Assembly (NCBI GenBank): GCA_017590115.1
Contig: JAGGNK010011003.1
Location: 2,929,899 to 2,993,898 of the forward strand
Source of the DNA: Montifringilla adamsi
Taxonomy: Eukaryota > Chordata > Aves > Passeriformes > Passeridae
DNA: 64,000 bases
Direction: 5' to 3'
Both the position numbers and the translations under genes were made by a program. Below the pieces are notes generated by a model. The model was not told the DNA's origin. It saw only the letters and a program-made list of their open reading frames with translations, and searched no databases. Positions 11,101 through 23,100 of this stretch are shown piece by piece; positions within the stretch are counted from its first letter, which is position 1; every line of letters starts with the position of its first letter.

Positions 11101-14100
11101 GACAGAAAGGCCCGATAAGAACGACACCCCAGAGCACGCAGTCTGCAATTTAATACACACATCTGAGCTCCAAACACATTCAGCCCCTGCAAGAGGTAAA
11201 TGAAAAAAGAAATTACTTGAAAACTTTTGTTGCAGGTACAGTGACGCATATCCCAGTATGACATTTTCACACTTTGTCCTGAACTCAAACAGGACATTCC
11301 TACCCCTTGAAATTTTACCCTGTTCTCTATCTTACTAAGAGAGGCAAGAAACCAGGTACCTCAATGCAATATCTGCTGCACAGCACAGATTAAAACCATG
11401 TTAAAAAACAAGTCCTAGATGCAGAGGAGTAGGAAAAGGTTTTTTGCTAAAATGCCAAAAGAGGGAAGAGTATGCAGAGAACAACAAAACACAGCAGATG
11501 TTGTTTATTCAGGTATGAAATGCAGCTGTACTTACCAGAGAAATTACTTCAGATACTACACACTTAACTCCCCAGAACTGGAGAGCAGCATTTAATCAAA
11601 CTGTGAGAACATGGTGGGGTCAGGGGGCTTATTTGTACATTAAAGCTGAATGAAGGCAGTTTTTATCACTCATGATCATGGGTAACAAGTGCACTTGTTC
11701 TGCCCCAGAGAGGACAGAAGTTTTGCTGCAGGCAGAAGGTGCCTGACTCGTCATCCCCTTGAGATGGGAAAGATTCAGTCCTTGTGATCTCCCAGATCAT
11801 CTCCTGCCAAGGGTGGGGCAGAGAGGGTCACACTGCAGGCAGCTGTGCAATTTGTTCACCTCTACACCTGGACTGGGAGCAAGGCTCTCCTTTGCAGGAG
11901 GCTACAGAGGATGGTTTGACCAATATGAAGGCAAACATTTGTGTAGGGGGGCATGGTGAGCAGCTGAAATCCCTCTACTGAAGCAAGTTTCCTTGAGATG
12001 AAAACTGTTACTTAAAGGCAACAGCAACTGGATGGTGGTTTTTTCCCCTAAAAGGTATTTTAATTTCTGCTGCAGAAGGATACCAAGTCTCATCTCACAA
12101 GAGTCATCCAGTAAAATCTCCTGCCTCTTCCTCTTTACTGATCCTAGTGTAATGTCACCCAAACACATCCACAAAAAAATCACTAAATTTGGAAAGATTT
12201 TAAAACTGAAACCCAGGGGCAAATGCTGCAATCATTTCTCTGCACACTCCAACAGCACGTGGACAGGAAACACCCAATTTGTGAATTACAGACATTCTGC
12301 AGGCGCTCCCTGAGCACGAGGGGCTGTGCCAGCCTGTGCACACCAGCAGGCCTGGGAACACTCCTGGTGTTTGTGCCCTCCAGAACACACACACACACAG
12401 GGTGTCATCAGAATGCAAAGCAGCACATTTTGCCATGACAGACTTATTTTGGCAGAACACCAGCCAGTACATACTGAGTACACAGCTCACAGTTCACTTT
12501 TTCCAGACAGAGAGCCGCCCCATTTCCCCATCCATCACACATCATTGGTCATCCCAGGCCTGGGATGCAAAAAACCCCTGCAAATGCTGCCACACATCCA
12601 GAATCTGCTTCCTGCGCATTTCTCAAATGCTGTCACATACACAAAGCCTTAAAAGTGCACCATTTCTCCTCCAACACTGACAACTGGCCTCTGCTGACAG
12701 CAGCCCCTGCAGAGCCTTCCCTCAGGGCACATCTGGGCCTTTGCCCTCATTTCACCCAATTCCAACTTCACCTGTTATTAGTAAAAACTCCAAATTTTAA
12801 CTTGTAAAAAAACAAGGACATACAACAAAAAATGGTAGCACAGAAGTCATAATTTGGAAACAAATGTCATTAGCTGCTGCTCCTTTGTTAGCCCAAATAG
12901 TAAAACAAATAATGGTGTCTCCAGCAGGCTCAGGCCCAATTCATGCTCTCACTCTTGAGTCTTGAAAATGAACTTTGCAATTCCAAGTCAATAAAACTTT
13001 GTCATCAACAATGCAGTTTTCTTTTTACAACATTACATGGAAGCAAGGTCCAGAACACCCCTCTCTTGCTGAAAACAGGAGCTATAAGCACCCAAATGGT
13101 GAAATTTCTGGCAGCAGTTTTTTTTACAAAAAACCCTGCTGCCCTAACAACCTCTCAGGTGTGAGATGGAACAGAGCAGCCTGCTGGCAGCTGAGGCACA
13201 TGCCTTGAGAGACCTGTCACAGGAATTCTCCCACTGATACCTAAAGATTTGTAGCTTTTTCACGTATTTGTTGCTTTGTAGGTTTCTAATATATAGTTTT
13301 ATAGTTTCTAGCACCTTCTTAGCTGTTCAATAGCTAGCCCTTTTTAATAAATTATGTCACACTCTTGAAATTCTATTTGGTCTTATTTTCAAGAAAAGAA
13401 CAAGGACATCTTGTTTTGCACCAGCATTTGAGAGTCAAAACAAGATACAGGGCAAAGAACCCCCTGGAGACACTCCAAGGGGCAGGCCCAAGGGTGAAAC
13501 TATTGGATTTACCTGCTAACTACAGTAATCAATTAACCTTATAAAAATTGTAAAAATCCTATACCACAGATGCTCTTACCTATGTTTTCAGCACCTGAAT
13601 GCTTTCATTAAAAACTGCTCTCTATATCAGCTCTTTAATATTGTTTGGAAAGTTTTGCTTTTGATTCCAGGCAACACCCCCTGTTGCCAGTCTGCTGTCT
13701 CACACCCAACCAGCCACTAACATGACTGAGCACACAGGTGAGTGGGCTCTTCATGCTGAGAATGAGACTCCCAACAGATGCTCTCTTGGCACTTACTATA
13801 ACACAGTTACAGAATCTTCATTTCATTTTTCGTTTTCCTTCCCAATATGTGGATTAATAAATGAGGTAAACAGCTGTCAAAAAGCTGGCCCCACGCAACC
13901 AGACGTGCAACTTACCAAAGACCAACTTATAGAAGATAAACACTGGTGCTTAACCACCTTTGGGAGTAAAGAGCAGTGTGAGGAGCTCTTCTGCTTTCAT
14001 CTGGCTCAGGCAGAAATTAATACCCATTTAGAGTAGGCTGCACCTGCAGTGCAGCTTCCTATGATCTACCCTGAATGCTGCTGCAGTCCATGGCAACGGA

Positions 14101-17100
14101 GTTCACTGAGAGTGTGAGTGCAGACCCTGTCAAATTCCAACATCTACTCACAGCCACTTTGGATACTGAAAAAATACCCCACCAACAATGCCATCTAAGC
14201 ATGCCCATGATGAATATACATGTCCTTTTTCACACATTCATGCACTGGTAACATCTACTGCAGAGCTCTGTCCTGGTACAAAAGCAGCAGTGTTAGTCAT
14301 TGCAGTAGGGTTAGTTTATTAAAGATTCTTTCATATCATTAATGGAGGTGAAACTTACTGGCATATCTCGGCCGCAGCCCCATGCAAGCAAGCAGAAAGC
14401 AAATATATTTAAAATGGAAGAGAGGAACTGGCTAGCAGGCAGCTACACTCACCCTTTTGTACAGCCTATGGTCCACCAGAGGGCTTTAGAGTGCAAAACA
14501 ATACCAAAGAGCCATTAGACACACATGGCAACAACCGTACCTTACCCAGAGCTTCACTTCAGGGAGGAGGAGACAGCACTTCTGCTTGGCTGGAGAGAAA
14601 GAACCCTTCCCACTCCTGCCTAGGGACTCCTCTTTACCAGGGAAGGGCAGTCCTGTGTTTAGGGGCTTTAGGGCAGAAAGTTATAAGCAAGTAGAAAAAA
14701 CCCAACACTGTCATTCCCGTGGCATTTCTAGCTGCATCCTGCCTTCCCTGGCAGCCATCATCTCTTTTCTACCCCACTCCAAATGCTACTCTATAGAAAA
14801 CACTGCAGATCACAATTCCATCTCAGCAATGGCTTAGATATCCCCCAGAAGGGTAAAACTTTCCTACAAATCAGAGAAAGAACAGGAAATAGGAGGTTAC
14901 CTTCCCAGTGCAAGCTGGCTGTACCACACATGAATTCAGCTCAGCAAATCCAAACCCATTCGGAGCTCCTGGATTTCCTTGCAGCTCTAGATGTGTCACA
15001 TCTGGGGACCACTAAGTAGGTGGAGTCTTTCCAAAATTATTAACTATGCAAAGCTTTGGTTCTGCCTCAGGACAGCGAGCCTGGAGGCAGCTCAGCTCAC
15101 AGGAGGTGTCAGGGGCAAGCTTTGGGCTGGAAGTTAGTCAAGTACAAGCTGACAGGTTTGGGCACCATGGGAAGATGGGTGAAGCTCTCCTGGGAGGCCA
15201 GGAAGTTTCTGTTTCATTCTCAATAAACAACATTTCTGTGACAGATCATGTTGATACCATGTTATGCTGATGCATGTTTTCCACCAGATTTTTGAGAATA
15301 TGACAATAGATGGATAAATATGGGGGGTTTTGTTCAAAGTCAAAAGGAAGCAAGCAATACATGTCTGACGGTCAGAATGACTCCTGCTGATGAATGATCC
15401 CTTTTGTCTCCATGACATTCAGCTACTAGAGCTCCAGTATCTTCTCTAAGAATATTTTCAACTAAAACTTACTGATTTTCATGTATTTTCTGATTTCCAT
15501 CAACATCTATGCATCCTCTACTAAGAGCTCCAACTGCAGAACCTCTCATTAACTCTCCCAAGACACCTGAAATACTTTCTGGTTAGGCAACAAACAGGAG
15601 ATCAGATCCTCAAGGTGAGGATCAAAATCACATTTGAGATATTAAGCCTTTGTGCCAGAAAGTTATTAAACAAAATAGGACAAGATGACCATTTAAGCTG
15701 CTCTGAATGCAAGCAGACAAACAGTTCTCATAATTGGCTTAAAATAGACTTTGATCAACTTTAAACAGGAAAAAAACCCCACCAAGCAGACAGTTGCCTG
15801 AGGAAACCCTGAATAAATCTCACCTAAAGGCTAAAGAATAAGCTCCTTGAGAGTACTTTTTTGGCTCAGCAACAGAATTTGCTCATGGCCAAAGCCTAGG
15901 TTACACCACTCAATTTTTCAAAGGTTGAATTTCTGAACTTTAGGCATTTACTGCCTTCTCACTTAGCTCACTCTCTTACAACAGACTGCAACTGGCTTTT
16001 GCAGCCTCTTCCCCCAGCTCTATCAACTGGCAGAAATCTGTTACAAGATCCTGTTTGTTTGACATTCCTGTGCATGCTCTCTTTTCTCTCACTCCTTCAG
16101 ATTTTCCAAAAATAGTTGTCATTTCTATCCCTTGCACTGACAAGGCACTGTGGTTTAAAAAGTAGCTTTACAGTGCCATTTTTAAACCACAGAGCATTAG
16201 CTAACATTAGGTACTAGCTGTTATGGCTCACCCCTGGATGCTCAGGAGCTTGGATGGCTGAAGCATTTCTTTCTGGAGACTGGGGCTTTCTTAAATTCTT
16301 GTTTATAGCAGCAGTGTGCTAATTTGGAATAATACAGGAGGAGACTGCAACGAGATTTCAACAAGCAGAAAGAGTGTGTGGGCTCTAAGCCCAAGCACCA
16401 GCCCCTTCCTCAGCAGCTGTACCCTGTGTGAGTGTCACATGCCAGACTGAAGGGATATAATTAGGAAGCTTACATAGAGGTGATCTGAAACTTACTTAGC
16501 ATCCTAAGCTTTATTGCTCTCTCCTTAGGAAGAGATAAGCAAGGAAAGCCAAGGAGAGAGGAACAATGTCCTTACTGAGACACAAAGAAAATTCAGAAAG
16601 CTTGAGGAAGAGCAAGTGAGAAGGAAACAATTCCACCTGGTACCCCAGTGTACCTGCACCACAAGGCAGCTAAGAAAGAGGGTTGCAGAGCCAGGTTTGG
16701 GAAGGAATGGAGGTGGGTGCCCTCACCAGGATATGGCTGTGCCAGGGTAAGGGCAGGGATGTGCCCCTCAGGGAGCAAAGAAATGAACAGGTCAGTCTGA
16801 GTCAGCTGAGATACTGCAGCAAGTGAAGCTCTGTTCTATTGAGTAGATGACCTGTGTAATTTCCAGGATTATATTTTCCTTTACAGTTGTTTATACAAGC
16901 AAAAGGCTTCTAATTTGTCTTCAAAATCCTGTGTGGTAATAAAGCTCTAAGAACCTGATTTGCACAGTGCTTGTCACCGACTGCAGAGAGCAGAGGCACC
17001 AGATTCCTGTGTGGGTCCAGCAGCCACAGGAGCCCGAGGGCCTGTGAGACACTAAAGGAACACAGATGCAGCCCAAGTGTACAGAGCATGAAGTGCCCAC

Positions 17101-20100
17101 TGTTGGAAAATGCCTTTCTGCCTGCTGGAATTTTTTAGCAAGCAGGAGGAAAATGGGGAATGAGAATCAAACCTGTCACATTTCTAAGCAGTTCTATGAA
17201 TCTGCTAAATTTATGTATTTTTCAAGCAGATTCTGAATGCTGGTTTTGTTATTTTGCTAAGTCTTGCTTTCCCTTTTAGCATTTACCAATGCCACAATGC
17301 TCCTGTCCAAATCTGTCAATTACTAATAACAGTTACATTAACACAATTTTAAACTCTTAGGATTGCTTGGAGAAAATATGCAACCCTAACCCTGTGACCA
17401 TTTCTATTGCAGAATGTAGAACAAGGCAGTTTTGAAACACTGTTAACATCTTCAGTGAAGGCAAGTCACTTTTTCCTTTTGTTGCATCCCAGCCAAGAGC
17501 CATGACTGAATTCCTGAGCAACCACAACGGGTAACAAACATGGACATGGGTCAGGATTGCACTGCTGCAGAAGGTCCAGCACTGCACAGGTGATGTGAGC
17601 CAGAGAATCCCCCCTGCTGCTGAATTTGTGTCTGGAACTCCCCAAGAGCTAAACCCCTCCTGCAGGGATGCCCAGAACAGCGACTGTGCTGCTGGAGGGA
17701 GGAGACTGACCCTGGGTCTGGCCTGCAAACCTCAGTGGTGCAGATGAGCAGGGTCTCTCTGCAAAGGGAAGAGGAGACACTGAGGAAGAGGAAGGCAACA
17801 AGCTGAAGTCAGGAACTGTCGGAATCGTGGGCAATTTAAGCCCTGCACAGTCTGTGTTACTCAACAGCTGGAACCTTAACTGAGCCCTGTTTGGAGTGCA
17901 TGGCACATCCTGGGTGTTGGTGGGAACCCAGGGACACAGCCAGACCAGAGGCATTCCCTGGGCCTGTGTCTGAGTTGGCTCTAAGAGCCTCTCAGGCTGA
18001 CCCCAGAGACCCCATGGATGGAAACTTGGCACGTGCTTCCCCCAGGGACTGCCTGGATCTCAAGCAGATCTGAGAGGACACAGAAGTTCTGAACCTCCAG
18101 GACATGCTGCACAGCAAACACAACAAAACAACAACTTTGGTCTCTTCCTTATGCCCTGCTGAAAGAGGGAAGCCACTTCTGCCTCTTCATCAATGACTGT
18201 GGCTGTTTCAAGAGCACTTGGAATCAGCCTGGGAACTACAAAGCCCTCTTTCTTGTCCACACATGTTACTTCCCACTGAACCTGCAGGTAAGATCTACTT
18301 CCACAGCATGAGCCACACTGACCTACAAAGTGAAGCTTTGAAATCCTGCAATAAGGACTGAGTCTGTTTCTAAAATCAGGAGTCTATCACATGCCTCTAA
18401 GAGCTCTCCTTGTTAAATGTCACTGGACTGAACTAAACATGCTTCAAAATGCATCAGGTGTGACCAGCTCCTGAGTGGATGAAATGCATGGGTAGTGAGG
18501 ATGGAGGGGGCAGAGTCAGAAATTCAGGATTCACCACTGTCTAGGCAAAGTCCCAGTTTGCAACTTAGTCATACAGGGGATCCTTTCAGCTAAAAACCAC
18601 AGCAAACACCCTGCTGGTATGGCAGTGCTGGCTGCCACAGGGGAGCACTCTGGCAAGCCTGTGCTGTTCCCACACTGCTTCATCTTCATGTCTGTGGAGT
18701 GGCTGACATGAACTAGCCTGTGCTGCTCTTCTGACACATCCCACCTACCCACACTGAAGAGAACACACACTTGAGGAGAACCAACCAAATGATTCTGTGT
18801 CCAGCTAAAGGCATTTCCAGCACACACCAGTTGTCATCACTTTTTGCACTTTCCCATGTACCATGAATGCTTTGGGTGGCACTCAGAAGCTGTAGCTATG
18901 ATTTAACAAGCTTTTTTTTAGACTTCCTCAAGTCCAGCTTTTAAAGTCAAACAACCTGGGCTGTTCTACATTATAAGCAATGGAACTGTACACAATTCTC
19001 TTTCAGCAACAGTCCTAAATTAAAGATTTCATTTTTGACAGCACATCATGGACACAGCTCAGCTTTGTTCTTTGATTAAAAGATCTGTAGTCAGCTGGTC
19101 CTATTATATTTACACTGCACTCATTGCAGACACACCTGGATATTGTCACATTGCTCTAAGGAAGGGCAGATACCAAAAGATAGTGTCATACCTGTGGCGG
19201 CAGCGTCGTAAAAACCGCATAATCTTGCGAGCAGCTTGATCCTGCTTCTTGGTAAGCAGACTGCTTCTAAACACAAAAAACCCCAACACTGAAGTGCAGG
19301 CAAAACTGGGGAGAATACTACTAAATGCAAGAATAATTATCCTACGAACCACAGTCCTTTTCCCACTGGCCTTTGTCTGTGAAGCACAGCACAGCCTTGA
19401 AGAACATAAAAACCATAAATGAAGATCCCAAGAGCATCAGCAGCCTGGGGCTCACCTGAGTTTCTGCTGCACGATGGTGGCTGCCCGGCGGTTTTGCCTC
19501 CTCTTGCCACACTCCTTGTAGCTGCGGTAGTACTGCTGGATCAGCATCGCGGCTCGCCGGCTCTGCTGGAATTTTTTCTGCTCATAGTAACTTCGGAATT
19601 TGCTCTGGATAAGAATGGCAGCTTGCGTCATCTTTTTATAAAGTGCATACTACAACAGAAACAAAGAGAAGCTGAGGCATCCCAGTAGGACCAGTAAGAA
19701 GCAGGTTCCTACAGTGAAAGACTCTTGAGCCACTAAGATGTGATGAGAAGTAAATGAAGTCTCTATTCCCTGACTGGGAATGGTGTAAGAAAATGGTGAC
19801 AGCAAACTGGAACAACTGTAAGATTAGGGGCAGAACTTAGCCTGCATCAAGAAAACAGCTCTCTGTTTTTCTGCCTGGGGAATAGTTTGACTGGATTAAT
19901 AGAATCATAAAATAGTTTGCATTGGCAGGAATTTTTAAAGGTCATCTAGTCCAACCCCCCCAACATGAAGAGGGACATCTCAAGGAGATCAGGCTGCTCA
20001 GAGCCCCATCCAGCCTGCTCTTGAATGTTTCCAGCGATAGGGCATCTGCCACATCTCTGGGCAACCTGTGCCAGCGACTCACCAGCCCCATTATAAAATC

Positions 20101-23100
20101 TTTCTTCCTTGTATCCAATCTGAATCCACTCTATTTTAGTCTGAAACCATTACCACTTGTCCTATTGCAACAAAAGTCTGTCCCCATCTTTCTTAAAAAC
20201 CAAACCCCAACAAACCCCCAAAACCACAATAGTTGTAAGTCTAATACTGAGCCTAAGACACAGGCAAAATGAAATCTCATTAGAAATCTGTAACAAGCAT
20301 CCAATGAACTCACAAATTTGCATGAGCAGTCACACACTTCCCAAATTCCATCTAGCACTGTATTATTTCTAGTCCTGTGATTTCCAGTAAAGCATGTGTA
20401 AACTCTTAAAAATCAGATCTTTATTCTACATCCTTTTCCTCTGACAGCATGCAAGGTGATGATCAATTAACAGAAACCATGTGCATTCATGAATATTTTA
20501 AGTCCTTTCTAAGATGGAAATATAGAATAATGTACAGAAATTGCATTTATGCTAGTATAACAGAGGTTTTCAGCATCTGCTGATCTTATTTTGCTAAGTT
20601 GTAATAGTTTTAATACTTTCAAAACTGATGTGTCTATTGTTCCTGGATATTTTATCAGCTTTCTGCTCACTTTATCAGACAGATGAGTAGCAGCTACTGC
20701 CCCATACAGGGTAGTGTCCTAACATTTCTCAGTATTTTCCACTCTACTGGGAACAAAAACCCCAAAAGCAAACAAACAACTCACCCAACATAATCCCAAA
20801 GCAAAAGATCCTCCAATATCATCACAGACCACCATTTACCAAATTTCACTTTTTGGAATTGAAGCAGTCGTTAGGAGCAGTTATATTTTACCATTATTAA
20901 TTTCTATTGGTTTTTTTGTTTCCTTCTTTTTTTTTAAACATTTTTAAATTAATGGATCAGATTGTGATTTTAAATTTGTTGTTTTAAACAAGTCCACTCA
21001 TGAGCTAGTAATTAATGGTTTTCCTTCAAAGTTTTAGCCCAGATGGGACTTCTGTGGCTGAGTTACAAACCCCTGAACAGAAGGGTTCAAATACAAAACC
21101 ATGCCATGAGCTGTGACTGTTCCAATCCAGTCACAAACCTTCTCTGATCAGTGCAGTAACAGATCAGAGGAATAAGGCATGCGAAAGAGAAATTAGCAGT
21201 CACTGCACAGACCAGACCCCACTGTGTCTGCATGCAGCTCTAAGACCTGAGTGGCTGCACCCTGTCCTCCTCTTGTTCCTTTCTTATTTCTGGAAAGGGG
21301 ATCAAGTGGAGACGTCACCTGAACTCCTCCCCAAAGAGGAAAGTCTTGGTGAGCTCAGTGTCCCAGAGCTCAGCCCACCTGCAGTGACAGAACAGTTCTC
21401 AGCCTGACCCAAAACCACAGGGCAGGGGGAAGCTGTGGATGGAATATCAGCCCAAGGACACATTCTCTCCAGGAAAAGCACACCTTGCCTCCTGATAGCC
21501 CTGAGAAAAGCTCAGCTAATTCTAGAATCTGATGAGATCAAGATGTTGCACAGCTGGGAAACCCATCTTTCCAGCAGAGAATTACTAACTGTGAACAGTT
21601 CAAGAGTGGCACCAACAGTTGTGCCTCCAGCATGAGCAGCAACGTACTGAGATGTTGGTCTTAGGAACTCAGCACACAGGTATTTCAAAGAGATACTTCA
21701 AAGTCAAAACACTTCAGCAGGCAAGCAGAATGCAGAGGACATTGGCTCACAGGTGGGATAAATGTTCTGTGCTCCCCAAATGCCAAGGCAAAGGTCACCA
21801 AGTGACAGCTGATCAGAAGCATTAAAGCCAGTCCTCTGGAAACTGGCTGCAAAACCCTCCCAGCAGCTCAGCCCATCCCTGCTCATGGGAGCTGATGCAA
21901 CTGTGGCACAGCAGTCCCTGCACAACTCCCAGAAAGTCTGGTTTGTCACTGATTTCTCAACCACAGGCATTTTTAGTGGATACTACTAAAACGTTTCTCC
22001 AAAATGCCAGTTCTCCTTGTTCATACTGAGTGTGAAAATTAGTGACCCGTAGGGAACTGTTTCCAAAATAGTGTTTGTATTTGTATTACCTTCAAGGCTA
22101 TCCAAGTAAGCTTGGGAAGAAACAGAAAAATACAGAGTTAATGTTAGTTCTGCAAATAAAGAATGCAAAACAAAACAAAAGATCCAAACAATCTTCTTGG
22201 AAAAAGAAGCGATTCCAGGATCCAAGACAAAGCAGTTTTCAAGCAATTTTTGAATGGAATTAAGCTTTCCTACTACAGGAAGCATCACTCCAGAATGAAA
22301 GCCATGTGATGGGTTGGATGTGAACCACAATGCAGTCACCCAACACTAGAAAGACTTCCCAAATAAATGTTTTTGAGGGTTGTAAAAGAGCATGGATGCC
22401 TTGCCTCACTTTCTGTTACCATGCTGCCAGGCATTAGACAGACTGTGTCTAGCTGGGTAAAAAGTGTGAAGAGGAATGTGGGCTCTAGTCCTCACCAAAA
22501 AAACCCCAAAACCAAACAAAAAAACTCCCCAAAATGAAACAACACAAAAAAAAAATCCAAACCAACCAAATGAAAGACCACCAAAAAACAACAACAACAA
22601 CAAAAACCTAACCAAAAATAAAAGGAAAGGTATCTTCTTTTTCTGGGGTTGAGAACTCAGCCTGAAAACATGTCTCCAACTAGAGTCTGGAGAACAGTCT
22701 CAGTCCTGGAAAAACTTGCATCAACCTACAACATGTGACTTCCCATAGTTTAGAAGTTTAGTATGTGGAAAATAAAACAACCTATTTTTCATCTTCACCT
22801 TAATCAAAGGCAAAACCAACTTCAATTTCACAATGAAATTTGGCAAGCAACTAGTTAGAGAGTCCTCAGGCTGTAGCATGCATAAAGGCCAATATGGAAT
22901 ACATCACAGCCCTCCATCTCACAGCAAAACCACAGGCATTATCACAAACTAATTTCAGGGATTCCCTCCAAAACTAAGATTCAGAACACAAATCTTCTTC
23001 CCTTTTCAATTTTGCCTGAGCAAGGTATTTCACTACTGCATGCTGAAAAGCAGAGGAGAGGAACAGTGGGACAATGCCCACTACAACAGGCTGCATTCAT

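Larger units (their letters stand above)
5143..14452 (-). other. CAMTA1 intron between microexon and last exon
   Basis: A 9.3 kb intron. It contains the CR1 element at 7801-8885, an A-rich patch near 6198-6225, a T-run near 10085 and a CA microsatellite at about 12385-12400. About 13215-13600 looks repeat-like but is unclassified. RBFOX-type motifs lie near its 5' end (14200-14386). The remainder shows nothing gene-like; the short open frames are not conserved-looking. Confidence 0.8.
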
